A stretch of 64,000 nucleotides of DNA from Chamaecyparis obtusa. Its lineage: Eukaryota; Streptophyta; Pinopsida; Cupressales; Cupressaceae. Numbering within the stretch: position 1 is the first letter of the stretch; each line of letters opens with the position of its first letter. Location of the stretch: contig BSBK01002086.1 in the NCBI GenBank assembly GCA_027943335.1, positions 827,001 to 891,000 of the forward strand, given 5' to 3'. The notes under the pieces are model-generated. The model was not told the DNA's origin. It saw only the letters and a program-made list of their open reading frames with translations, and made no database searches. The translations under genes were made by a program, and so were the position numbers. Shown piece after piece: positions 35,640-47,335 of the stretch.

Positions 35640-36970
35640 ACCAAAAATTGAAACCTAATCCTAACAATAATCAATGCCTTCCAAAATCTATTCCCATCTA
35701 GGATGAAAAATTAGGATCGCTTGATAAATTAAACCTTAAACCTAACCCTAACACATGTTAAACCAAATTGAATCTTAATCTATATAAAATCTAAACAAGT
35801 TGACCCTAATCCTACATTATTTATTAATTTTAAGATATATATGTACAATAGCCTTAATAGTAAATGATATTATCAAATCTAAGAGATATATATGAATCAT
35901 AATCCTAACCCTAATCCAACTTGAATCCTAACCTTAAACTTAACCCCAACCCTAATTAAACCCTACCTCAAAATCAAAACCTAATCTAATTATAATTGAA
36001 CCTAACCCCACACTTAACCCTTACCCTAATTAAACCATAATCCTAGGCAAAAATTTAACTATAATTAAATATAAATCTTAATTAAATGCTAACTCTCATA
36101 TAATTAATTCATAGCCATAATTATATCCCTAATTGTACTATAGTCCTAACCCTAACTATAACTAAACCCTCACAATTATCAAACTGTATCTATTATCAAG
36201 CCCTAACTATAAGTAAGTTCAACCCTTATCATAATTTAAATATTTTCCTCTTACTAAAACCCAATAGTAACCTAACCTTAATTCTAACCCTAATTGATCT
36301 TCAACCATAAAACTAATTGAGCTATAATTCTATCCCCATTTGAACCATAACCATAATTGAACCCTAAATATAACCATATTCTTAAACCTAGCAGACCCTA
36401 ATAAGCTTAAACATTATAGTTAGGGTTTGAGTATATATTTGCCATATTGAACTATAGTCCTAACCCTAACTATAACTAAACCCTCACAATCATCAAAATA
36501 TATCTATAATCAAACCCTAACTATAATTAAGTTCAACCCTGATCATAACGTAAATATTTCCCTCTTATTGAAACCCAACACTAACGTAACCCCAAGTCTA
36601 ACCCTAATTGATCTTCATCCATAGAAACTAATTGAACTATGCATCTATCCCCATTAGAACCATGACCATAATTTAACCCTAAATATAGCCATATTCTTAA
36701 TCCTAACCAAAACCTAATCTAAACCCAAATCCCAACCCTTACTAAACCCTTCTTTCAACCCTAAATAAAACCCTATCCATAACCCAAACACAAAAACTAA
36801 GTATATCATTAACCCATATCTATCCCTACCATAAACATGATGTAAACCCTAACCTCAACCTTGAAAAACCATATTTGTAAACTAAAGCCCAATGTAAACA
36901 CTCACCTTAATCATAATTATAACCCCAACCTCAATTATACTTCCAATTTAAACCCTAATCTAACCATAAT
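35640..36970. repeat. Degenerate telomere-like block, C-rich strand on top
   Basis: Variants of AACCCTAA, ACCCTAA and AACCTAAC occur throughout, mixed with longer diverged words. The plant telomere unit is CCCTAAA/TTTAGGG. Perfect consecutive units are rare, so this is an old interstitial block and not a chromosome end. Confidence 0.85.
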
Positions 36971-38515
36971 TCTAACTATTAGGGTTTACTATTGAGTTTA
37001 TAGTTTAGTTTATGATTTAAGATTTAGTATCTACCATTGGGTCTTGGCATTTAAAATTACAGTTAGGAGTAGGAATTAGCATTTAGGATTAGGGTTTAGC
37101 ATATAATATTAGGGTTATCATTTAAGATCATAATTTATCTTAGGATTTAGGATATAGGGTTTAGCAATTAGGGTTAGGATGAGGCTTTAAGATTTAGGAT
37201 TAAGGTTACATAAAGGTGAATTATGAAATTAAAATAAATCATAATCCTAATTAGTGCCTAACATTTCAAAGCGATATTCTGTAAGGAATAGGAATTAGCT
37301 TTTATTGTTATAACAATTAGGATAAGGGTCTATAATTTGTAATTAGTGCTCAATATTTAGGATTAGGGTTTAACATTTACAATTAGGGTTTACTATTGAG
37401 TTTATAGTTTAGTTTATGATTTAAGATTTAGTATCTACCATTGGGTCTTGGCATTTACAATTACAGTTAGGAGTAGGAATTAGCATTTAGGATTAGGGTT
37501 TAGCTGTTATTGTTATAGTTTAGCCTTTACAATTTGGGTTCACCATTTAGGATAATGTTTTAGCTTAGGATTTAGGATTTATAGTTTAGCATCTAGGATT
37601 ATTGTTTAGCATTTAGGAATAGGATTATGATGAGGCTTTAACATTTAGGATTAAGGTTACATAAAGGTGAATTATGAAATTAAAATAAATCATAATCCTA
37701 ATTAGTGCTTAACATTTGAAAGTAATATTCTGTAAGGGATAGGAATTAGCTTTTATTGTTATAACAATTAGGATAAGGGTCTATAATTTGTAATTAGTGC
37801 TTAACATTTAGGATTAGGGTTTAACATTTACGATTAGGGTTTACTATTGAGTTTATAGTTTAGTTTATGATTTAAGATTTAATATCTAGCATTGGGTCTT
37901 GGCATTTACAATTACAGTTAGGAGTAGGAATTAGCATTTAGGATTAGGGTTTAGCTTTTATTGTTATAGTTTAGCCTTTACAAATTAGGTTCACCATTTA
38001 GGATAATGCTTTAGGTTAGGATTTAGGATTTATAGTTTAGCATCTAGGATTATTGTTTAGCATTTAGGATTAGGATCCTGATTTACCAATTAGGGTAGGG
38101 ATTAAGGTTTGTGGTTAACATCATAGTTAGTACTAAGTTAACATTAAGATTTGGGTTTGGCATTTAGGATTAGGGTTAAGATTAGGTTTTAGTATTTAGG
38201 ATGTAGCATTTACAATTAGGGTTTAGCATATAATATTAGGGTTATCATTTAAGATCACAATTTAACTTAGGATTTAGGATTTAGGGTTTAGTAATTAGGG
38301 TTAGGATGAGGCTTTAACATTTAGGATTAAGGTTACAATTAGGGTTTATAATATAGGATTATAGTTGAGCAATAAGGATTATGGTTTAACATTTATGATT
38401 GGGGTTAAGATTAGAGTTATGCATCAATGTATGTATTGTTAGTATTATGATTATATGATTAGGGTTAGGGTTTAGCATTAAGTATTTAGCATTATACTTA
38501 TGATTAGGATAATGG
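36971..38515. repeat. Degenerate telomere-like block, G-rich strand on top, with higher-order repeats
   Basis: Here the top strand carries TTTAGGATTAGGGTTTAG-type words, the reverse of the block before. A longer unit starting AGGGTTTACTATTGAGTTTA occurs at 36981, 37385 and 37836 (spacings 404 and 451 bp), carrying shared non-telomeric phrases such as TTGGGTCTTGGCATTTA. Confidence 0.85.
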
Positions 38516-39145
38516 TACATGTTCACATCATAACTATAATCCTAACTCTAACCCTAACTTAATCATAATAATAAACTAAATCCTACCCTACTTTCCACCA
38601 TAACTCAAACCATAAACTTTAACCATACCCATAAATCTAATCCCAACCCTAAATCCAAAGTCTATTAATAATTCTAACCCTAACCCTAACCCTAATTCTA
38701 TTCATAACCCTAACACAATTCTCACACCAATATTAAACCTTGACCTTGACCATAAAGTTAACCTTAACACTAAACCCTAACCCTAATCATAATATTAAAT
38801 CTAAACCCAGCTCTAACCATAATATAAAATTTAACCATGAAATAAACATTAAGCTTAATTGTAATGTTAATCATAAGTATAACGCTAAATCTTAACACTA
38901 AATCCTAACCCTAAATCCTAACCCTACTCAAAATATAACACCAAATCCTAACCCTAACCCTAACTCTAATTGTTACCCTAACATAATTCTCACAATGATA
39001 TTAAACCCTAACCCTGATTGTAAAACCAACCTTAACACTAAACCCTAACCCTAATCATAATAAAGAATCTAAAAAAAACCTAACCCTAATGCTAACCCTA
39101 ACTGTGATATAAACCTTAACCTTTAATATGAACCCTAATTAGATT
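38516..39145. repeat. Degenerate telomere-like block, C-rich strand on top again
   Basis: Polarity returns to AACCCTAACCCTAA on the top strand, including some of the best tandem units (for example near 38678 and 38950). Confidence 0.85.
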
Positions 39146-39180
39146 AATTTATTCAATGTTTTATGTGCGCTGCGACTGCT

Positions 39181-39331
39181 ACTAGCTAATATATACTCTA
39201 TATATAAGACGCCGAGATGTATCGAGGCGTTTAATTTTTTCATCATTCACCTTTAATGATAATTAAAGTTGAAAAAATTCAACGCCTCGATACATCTCGA
39301 CGTCTTATATATAGAGTATATATTAACTAGT
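39181..39331. mobile_element. Fold-back (inverted repeat) element
   Basis: Two arms of about 62 bp (39181-39242 and 39270-39331) are near-perfect reverse complements, starting ACTAG(C/T)TAATATATACTC. They contain GACG(C/T)CGAGATGTATCGAG and enclose a 27-bp spacer that itself pairs (CTTTAAT/ATTAAAG). The size fits a MITE-like or fold-back element; no target duplication was found. Confidence 0.75.
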
Positions 39332-39338
39332 AAAAATA

Positions 39339-39433
39339 TTTCAATTACAATATGTAGATTATTCTTTACGAATTGAATTTATGTTTACATATTGCATCTA
39401 ATAATATCATAAAATTAAAAAATTAAAGTGGAA
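39339..39433. repeat. Displaced tail of the 377-bp repeat unit
   Basis: ATTTCAATTACAATAT and ATAATATCATAAAATTAAAA match 31803-31870. A small extra segment lies at 39356-39390. Confidence 0.7.
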
Positions 39434-39569
39434 AATTTAAACAAGAGGACAGAAGTAAATTTGAAAGAATAAAAAAAAAATGTTACAATGCATTGTCTGT
39501 GCTTTCCACACCTCCCTTGTATCCACCAACACGGCCGCACTTCTATTTCCACTCTTCCAACTTTTATTT

Positions 39570-39980
39570 TGGCTATAAAAAAGAATCTTTAGGGATTATC
39601 ATTATCTAGGTTTATCTAGTGCTTCAAAATCCCTAGTTTATCCCTGCCACCGTCCTATTGCACATCCACTCTCCTTTGACTGAAGAAGCAGAAGCGTAAG
39701 GTTTTCTTTCCACTTATTATTTTCTTCTCTTCACAATGCTATTGATCGGTTGTTTTGCAATTTTTTGGGATAAAATTTTAATTTAACACGGGAGTAATCT
39801 TGATTGAATTTGACATTGACAGTTCCTGTGATTTTCTAGGTTACAAAGAAAAAAGGGTGCAGTAAAGGTTACAGAGAAAATTGGCACGAAGAGAAGCTTC
39901 GGTGGTAATAAAAATCTCACTTTGGAGTTCTGGTTAAGGAACCTGAGGTTAACTATTGCAAAACAAGAGAGAGGAAAGGT
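39570..39980 (+). other. Possible promoter and two 5' exons of an unidentified gene
   Basis: CTATAAAAAA at 39572 is a TATA-like box, followed by a pyrimidine-rich leader with AAATCCCTAGTTT. A possible donor lies near 39696 (GCGTAAGG), and an acceptor TTTTCTAG at 39839 precedes a Lys-rich segment readable as VTKKKGAVKVTEKIGTKRSF and LTLEFWLRNLRLTIAKQERG, with a possible donor AAAG/GTTTGT at 39979. The pattern looks like the start of a basic-protein gene, but no family was recognised and no further exons were found. Chance is a real alternative. Confidence 0.25.
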
Positions 39981-40413
39981 TTGTAGCATTATTAGCTCTT
40001 GAGAGTGCTCAGATATCTGTATTGGGATTGTATACTGCTATTTTTATGGTTTTTAAGTAAATTGTTGAAAAAATATTTATGTCATTATTGTAGTTCTTAC
40101 ATCTACTGCAATGCCAGTATCCAATAACCTTTTATGAGCTTTTCGTCACTTATCAGAGATTTTCACATAAATGTCATAATCCTTACATCCACTGCGATCT
40201 CCAATATTTGGGGTACAGCGGTATATTTGTTTGTTTTTCATCGCTTCTGAATCGCGGTTTTATTTTGAAATTACTTTGCTTTTTTTGGGGGCATTTGTCT
40301 AACATATCCGACCCGCCCTCTAAATAGATGTCGTGATTGGTTTTCAGAACTCATGTCTTTAGATTAAACTGTGTACTTCTTTTTAGGCCCAAAGAATTTC
40401 TTATCAAATAGTC

Positions 40414-40903
40414 TCACAACCAGCAAATTGAAATTTTCTTTTGGTAGTTTTTTTGGTGGAGTGTCCATGTGGAACACTTGCATACCAACAAAACCCTTGC
40501 ATTTCCAAATATAGCCCATGCATTTCTAGGAATCAACCCAGCAAAACTGTAACATGTTATACATGTCCAAATCCATCCCTGGTGGAAATGTTCAATACAA
40601 ATATTGCACATGCAGGGGACAAGCTGCTTATTAATATTGAAGCTATCTGTATTGCTGTTGCTGCTGTTATTGGTGGTATTGTTGAGCTGCTGCTTTGAAG
40701 GGGGCTCCTGTGAATCAGATTCTAACCTGATCTTCTGCACATTAACCATTTGGTTGTCCGGCTGCATACCAAACATGTGACTGTGAGCTTGAGCTGCAGA
40801 AGCTCCAGAAGGCACTGAAACGACTGTGGGGACCCGCCCAACAAACTGAGGGACCTCCCCATACTGTCCACTACTTTGCATTCTGCCCTTCTCCGAAAAG
40901 GGC
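40414..40903 (-). other. Candidate exon, Gln/Ser/Asn-rich protein (unidentified)
   Basis: On the minus strand, after an acceptor-like TTGTGTAG at 40904-40911, one frame reads MQSSGQYGEVPQFVGRVPTV, GASAAQAHSHMFGMQPDNQM and SDSQEPPSKQQLNNTTNNSS. The composition is that of a low-complexity region of a plant regulatory protein. A possible donor (CAG/GTTAGA) lies near 40733; beyond about 40620 the frame looks like intron. The family was not recognised. It could belong with the candidate exon at 42995-43279 on the same strand. Confidence 0.35.
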
Positions 40904-41152
40904 TACACAATTAAAACAATCCTAAAGCTGCAACAATTTTATCATATAGAGAAGGATGAATATGGTGTAGGATCATAACCGGATTCACAACAACAGAAAC
41001 AGAAAATCTCTGCTAGCCCAAGACCAAATCTGGGCTGCCGAGCTGAGTCTGAGTCCTCAAACTTTGCTTTGAGCAATGAGTTTCACCATTTAACAAAGCA
41101 TTAAGCCTATAGGATATATAGAAAATTTAAATATAACCAAAACAATCCTTCA

Positions 41153-41434
41153 CTTTGATATAAAATATTGCTATGATTCATTTTTTCATCACTACAAGCT
41201 GATTTTTATATTTCTGATAGGAACCATTCTGCTTCCAGTCTGTCTATGTACCTGTTATGTATATACTTCAACTTCCCACATGATATGCAATTGTTACTTT
41301 GATATAATATATTACTGCAATTCATTTTTTTCATCACTACAAGCTGATTTTTATATTTCTGATAGGAACCATTCTGCTTCAGTCTGGCTCTAAACCTGTT
41401 ATGTATACACTTCAACTTCCCACATGATTATGCA
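41153..41434. repeat. 144-bp tandem duplication
   Basis: CTTTGATATAA starts both units (41153 and 41297). They share CTGATTTTTATATTTCTGATA and ACTTCAACTTCCCACATGAT with few differences. Confidence 0.9.
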
Positions 41435-42994
41435 ATTGACACTACCCTACCCACTTATCACTACAACTTGATGGCCAATGTGAAATTGAAGCGCCACATT
41501 AACACCACTTTGTTAAAATTTGTCCCTACCTAACCTTATAAGATAAAAATCCTCGGTATTGTTGTTGAAAATTGAAATGTTAAAATTGATAAGGGTCAAG
41601 CCAGAGTCTTTTAGTAACTATGAATTACAAAACACTTGAAAATTATTAACAATCAATAAAATAATCTTGCCTGACAGGAAGGAAGTGAAAATCCAATAAA
41701 ATTAACAATATAAAATTGTAAATATAAAAGCAAAGTTCTCAATTATTAAAAAATAAAGAGCTGGCACCTCTACAAGACAATTCATAGTGATCAGAGTTGC
41801 AAGTTATATGTGGTACAGTGGTAATATCAAGTATGATCTCTGTTCTACAGAAAATAAAAAATAGATAAAAATTTGCCATTTCCTTGAGAAGTATCAGCAT
41901 GGTCTGCTTCATCATTTGGTGGGCTTGGTTTAACAAAAAACCATGCTTTCTTAGAGCTTTATACTCATCATAATATCTTGTCATTTCATCTTCTTAAGTA
42001 GGTTACTCTTATTCAGTAATGGGGATAAAAAAGGTTAATTGCCTCGAGAACTATTGGTCATTCAAGTATGTACAACTTTACGTGGTTGAAAAGAGTTGGA
42101 AAGAGCCTAGCAAGAATTTGATTTTTAGCAAGTATCCAATAATCATTCAACAATATTTCAAAGAAAATCTCTTTACATTAGAGACAAATAATATGTTACT
42201 TCAGAATCTCAAATGGGATGAGCTCAAGTGGTAAATCCAAATGGACTTTCAAGGAGGTGCCCCAAGTGCAAAACTTAAAAAACTCAGCAAAGCAATTAAA
42301 TTAAATGACATATCCACAATAGCAAAAAGGTCAGGTTCAAGTCCTCAAAACTTTGACAGAATAGATATCCCACAATGTTGACATATAAGATGAAGGTTGC
42401 CCCAAAATGATGATCTTACCAAATCCCTCCATATCTTTGCTATTATGCAAGATAAAATCACAGGATCTAACAAAGATAGGAAGAATAAAGAATGAATACC
42501 AAGCATCACACATAGGCTTGCTATGCAGCTGGGGAAAGTTGAAGACTAGGAGCATCCATGCTTTATTGTCCAGATATTCAAATTATTTTGTTGATGTTCT
42601 ATAGTACGTTTCCCTTTGACTCTACTGATTAAAAGAAGTAACTTTTCAGCAAAATTATTCTGTTTGATATTGGATACTATGTGGTCCTTTCCCACTAGTC
42701 ATTAGAAGAAGACACTTTTGAAGCCACTCCAAACTAGAAATGCTCATAGCCATGTCCTCCGTTGGTTTCTCAATATTTTTTGGTAGGGTGCTATGCAAAA
42801 GCAGGCTGATGGCAGGGTGTCACTTTTTCCAATAGTATGCGCTCAAACAGCACAACAAATTTTAGGAATAATGAGACAAAATGTAACCGGAAATAAGGAC
42901 ATCATCTGATATGACTGACTCAGCAATATTTCAATAGAAACTTTATTTTTGGCTGCTAAAATAGTCAATAGTCTGAACTTCCTCTGCCACTTAC

Positions 42995-43279
42995 CTCAAG
43001 GGCCTCAGCCTCAGGCCTTCCAGCAACAAAATCTGCAAGGTCCACATCTGTTAAATTTTTCTGAACACCCATCAAGACTCTTTCTGCAACAGAGGCAGCC
43101 TTGAGACGAAAACTTCGGTAGCTGAAGCATATCTTGGTATAACAATTCACTGGCTCTTCTAACGGCCTTAAGAGCTCTGTGGCTAAGGCTTTATAAACAA
43201 ATCCTCGTGACCCCCCTGATATATCAAAAACAGTTTCCTTAATTTCAACAGTTTCCTTCACTTCAACAGCTTCCTTCAC
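42995..43279 (-). other. Candidate exon of an unidentified gene
   Basis: On the minus strand the frame contains EVKETVEIKETVFDISG (the repeat VKETVEIKETV), then RGFVYKALATELLRPLEEPV and AASVAERVLMGVQKNLTDVD, LADFVAGRPEAEALE, ending at a good donor GAG/GTAAGTGG (42995/42994). The composition is protein-like and GC-richer than its surroundings. The adjoining 43283-43578 frame is less convincing. The family was not recognised and nothing shows the gene is intact. Confidence 0.4.
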
Positions 43280-44249
43280 TTCATATGCTCAACAGTTTCA
43301 GGGAATGCTTCCCTGGCAACAGGATTGTTATTCTGTCTGTATTCAACTATTATTTTAAAATTTGGAAGTCTATACATAAACTGAAACAAACCTACCACAT
43401 TTTGGCAGGAACTTAGCTGCTCTACAGCCTTGTTACTAATCCCATTTAAACAAATGGATTTTTGTTTGAAATTACACTGTTGTGGTTGAGGGTTTCTGAA
43501 AGCTTTGTTGCAGGCTAGAGGCAGGTTGACGAGCAGCGTAGGAAGCAGAAGGCGAAACGCATCAATGACTCCTCCCAAAGGTACTCAATGAACTGTCAAA
43601 ATCTAGCTTTATTTAACAAACGAAACTGAGATCATTCAGTTACCTAGATCTAGATTAACTCACATTTCAGTTTAAAGCTTAAGGAGATGATTTCACAGTT
43701 CTCAGATATTTCATATTATCATCTCTCAGGAATTGTATAGTTTTAGCTTCCTGAAAACAATGGTAGAAATAAATGAAATCAAAGGAGTTAATAGGTGGCT
43801 GCAGTGTTTCCTTGAGATGCACTATCAATTGTTAGTTTGAGAAAAGCCAGACGGGAAGGAACCCCCCCGCCAAATCCCTTGAAACTGGGTTTTCTTACTC
43901 TTAGGAGCTCCCTTAATGGGCAGATAGTAAATATTTTCAAAGAAATAGAATGTTTAATATTTATAAGGAAAACAGGTATTTTGCATTGTTAAGGAAATGG
44001 GGTTTTTGGCATTTCCAACGGAAGTTAGGTCACACATGTTGTCTTAAGAGGAAGTTAGGGTGAGCTTAGCTCACATTCTTGAGATATTAAATCTTGTCCA
44101 GTGAAACCATATACATTACCAAGCTATATGTTGCCTGAGTAATGGGCAGTGGCCTTATTATATGTTGCTTGAGTAATAAGCAGTGGCCTTATTGTAGTGA
44201 TTAGTATTTGACTAAAAATGTGTGACTCATTCGCTAGTGGATATCATAA
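43280..44249. other. Unassigned DNA
   Basis: No supported feature. A plus-strand ATG with a following donor-like AAAG/GTACTC lies at 43567-43587 and could be a short first exon, but nothing confirms it. Confidence 0.3.
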
Positions 44250-45525
44250 TGTGATGTTCCCTTCCTAATCTGCCCTAGAATCACAATTGTACAAATTAGG
44301 GTTAGGGTTACATCTTACTGAATAACTCTTTCCTCAATAGTATGATCCTGGATTTGGGTCCTACAATCACAACAGGAAGGACATATGCAATACGCACACA
44401 CACATAGTTAATCGTTAGGGTTAGTCAAGCCACACTATATTCATAAACACATTGAGGGAAGAGACTTGATGGGTCTGCCCAAAGCCATTTCTACACCAAG
44501 CCTAAGAGTGGATGTCTACCATATCCCTCTTGCTTGGCACCTGGCACCATCTTTGTCCTAGGCTGCAATGGTCCTTCTAGGACAACCTACTTATGAGCCC
44601 GCTTGCTGCCCTTTTCTTACACCTCAAGCCCTCTCTCTCACAAGGTGGATTTGATAGTGTGTATATCTATTCTCTATTTCCATTTTGTGGAGTCGGGCAG
44701 AGGTTGTAAGGGGTTATGTAAGTGACCTCTTTTCCCTAGGCCACAATGGTCCTTCTAGGACGGCCTACTCATGAGCTTGCTCACCATCCGTCTCTTACAC
44801 CTCAGGCCCTTCCTACGAGATAGGTTGCAGACAGTCGAGCACATCCTATATTCCACTACGAGCATTCATTTAAGCATCAAATATTATTCATATGCATGTA
44901 GATATAATTATAACACAATTAATTATAAGAAGGAAGGATTTTTTAGATGGCTGATTTGTTATAATATCAGCCCGCTGATCTGGAGATAATTTCTTGGATG
45001 TAAATGCTGATCAATCTCTATGAATTGATCTTAGTCCTTTTGTTTGCTCTTCGTGCTGATTGCTTAGATAATCCTTGATGATTATATTTGCTGATGTAAG
45101 GGACTGCTGAATGTGTTAATTGTTGGATGATCTGCTTATGCCTTATACTGTGATCTGCCCTTTAATGAGTACCAATTTCTTATCGAGTACTGATTGTTTA
45201 TCCTTTCATTCACAGCACAATCTGTCCCCTTCAATGCCTTGAATGAATCCTCCTTTATACTTTATTGGTGAAAGGGTCACCACCTTTCATAAGGATTAAG
45301 TCACCACCCTTCACTGTTGCCTTTTGACAATAATATATTATTCCCCAAATTAATCTCCCTTGGGTTTCTTCCTCAAACGAACCCTTGTTCTCTTTATATC
45401 TTCCAATTTGAGGGAGAGTCACACCTCTTCATCATGTCTGCCCCTCTGCAATGGTCACAACCTGTCATAATTATCAGCCTTCGAAAGAGTCACAACCCTT
45501 TTGAAGAGCACACATGAAATATTGA
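44250..45525 (-). mobile_element. LTR fragment (3' part of the minus-strand 3' LTR)
   Basis: Begins, on plus, TGTGATGTTCCCTTCC and is closely similar to 49844-50568 over about 640 bp (shared AGAATCACAATTG, ATTAGGGTTAGGGTTACATC, TCAATAGTATGATC). An internal repeat of about 180 bp (GGTCCTTCTAGGAC at about 44570 and 44750) is present in both. The later part has several GTCACAACC-type phrases like those at 48900-49200. Read on minus, this is the LTR end ...GGGAACATCACA. Confidence 0.7.
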
Positions 45526-46820
45526 GAGGGAGGGAGGGTGAATCAGTATTTCAGTTTTTAAACTTTTAAATGAATGAAACCACATAAAACATAAAGAGAG
45601 CAACCATCAAGACGCAAACACCAAATTTCTTGTGGAAAAGCCTTACGGGTGAAAAACCACGACATACAATAGCTTTCATTAATAAAAGGGCACCAACCTA
45701 GATTACATAAGTGAGCACCAACTTACAGAGTGCACTGACTCTCCTCGAAGCATCAACTCCAGTCAGCTGAGGCACCAACCTCAATTGAGCACCAACCCAA
45801 AATCACTGAATCTGAAACAACTCCTTAATCTGAAATACACAGCAACAACACATTATTCTTCAATAACAGAGTGAATTAGAGTTCTGAAAACTGAGCACAG
45901 CTGACAGCCATAAAGCAAATCCACACCATAATACTCTCTTTTTCATGGACACATCATTTCAAATATTGCACACCTCTCCCGTAATAGACTCAACTGCAAT
46001 AGTATACTCGATTCAATACCTGCTACACACACACGCTACTTGATACAATAATCACTTGATCTCTGAATAATATACCTGCCGCAAATAATATATTTTTCTC
46101 TTCTCTTCTTCAGAAATCACACACACACTCTTTAATTGCATCAATATCCCACAGCTTTATCTTCTCAACTCAAACATACTTCGCATCCCTTAGCTGGTCT
46201 CAGATTCCTCAAAAACCATGGTATAAACACTAAGCAGACATGAACTCTACGCTTCACCAAAAAATCATTCATTTACTTAGTTGCCTCCTCTTACATACCA
46301 AACGAGTAAATGATAAAAAATATATCGCTGCCCAGACATAAAAGAATCATCAACGTACCTGGATATTTGATCCACCCTCACACCACAAAGTTGATGTCTG
46401 TTATAATCAATGCTGCTTGACATAGCAGCCACGACACCCCACATCATGATATGCACAACACCCTGCAGAAAAGTTAAATATCTCCATTATGCGTGGCTGC
46501 TGTTTTACGTCTCAATATAATGATTTATTTGCTGTTTTAATTAGAGAACAACACTATTTTAATCAACACCAAGGTGTTGAAGCTGCCCAGGTCAGAGAAA
46601 CGTTGCAGGACCTGAAATATAACTCACCCTCACACATATATTTCAAATGTTCCCTATCCTTATGTGCTCCCTTGTCTAACATCTTTATTGCGCTGGCATT
46701 TATTCTTTCTTTCTAAACTGAAGCTGTGCCTTTTTTTTCACGATTACTTATGTAGTTTCATAATTCATTTCCAATGCCCAATTCAATTCAAGAATAACAT
46801 ACACTTAGAAAATTCACTTA
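45526..46820. other. Retroelement leader-like DNA interrupting the LTR
   Basis: Starts with TTGAGAGGGAGGGAGGGTGAA, a phrase of the kind found in plant retroelement leaders, and has TGTGGAAAAGCCTTACGGGTG near 45636. CACCAACCT-type words repeat at 45690-45790. No coding domain before 46821. Confidence 0.4.
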
Positions 46821-47069
46821 GAAGGAGGTTCTCTAATAATTATCCAAGCGATCACGAATGGCAATTCAGTAGCATGGCACTTACAAAATTTTGTTAAGGC
46901 CATTTTGGATGAATTGGCCCTATTTGAAGATGTCAAAATCAGTCATGTTCATAGAAAGGATAATACAGAGGCAGATCGATTATCGAAATGGGCATTGTCT
47001 TTTGATAATTGTGGCGAAGTCAGAATGGAGGACTTTCGGAATTGCCTAGTGAAGGATGGTTTGATTTAA
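46821..47069 (+). pseudogene. RNase H-like (RVT_3 type) C-terminal fragment
   Basis: An 83-codon open frame ending in TAA at 47067: EGGSLIIIQAITNGNSVAWH, then LDELALFEDVKISHVHRKDN and TEADRLSKWALSFDN. The final H-V-H-R-K-D-N-T-E-A-D-x-L block is the typical C-terminal end of plant LINE-associated RNase H domains (also found in small host proteins). The upstream part of the domain with its first acidic residues is not in frame. Likely a LINE 3' fragment; the track from 46489 to 46897 in other frames is chance. Confidence 0.7.
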
Positions 47070-47335
47070 TGATGGAATAAGAGGTGGCTTTAAGGTTTTG
47101 ATAAAATTCTAACTCCTGGTAGAAGGGTTTAAGATGACACATAAGTAAGTATAGGTGGATAGGAGGAAATTTGCAATTTCCAAATGGACAAATTGCATGT
47201 GACTATGAGAAAGGTACCAAAGCAAGATTGCCTTAATCTTTCCAGTGCAGTGTCCATCATTACACGAAGGGTGACGACCACGCATTTATGGCGAGTATTT
47301 AATGAAGAGAATTAAGGCGACATCATATGCTTAAA

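Noticed and set aside
35640..39145. A chromosome end or true telomere
   Set aside because: Units are degenerate, polarity changes twice and unrelated DNA continues for about 25 kb beyond.
39570..39980. Ribosomal protein gene start
   Set aside because: Leader and Lys-rich exon look similar in style, but the readable peptide matched no ribosomal protein I know; kept only as a low-confidence candidate.
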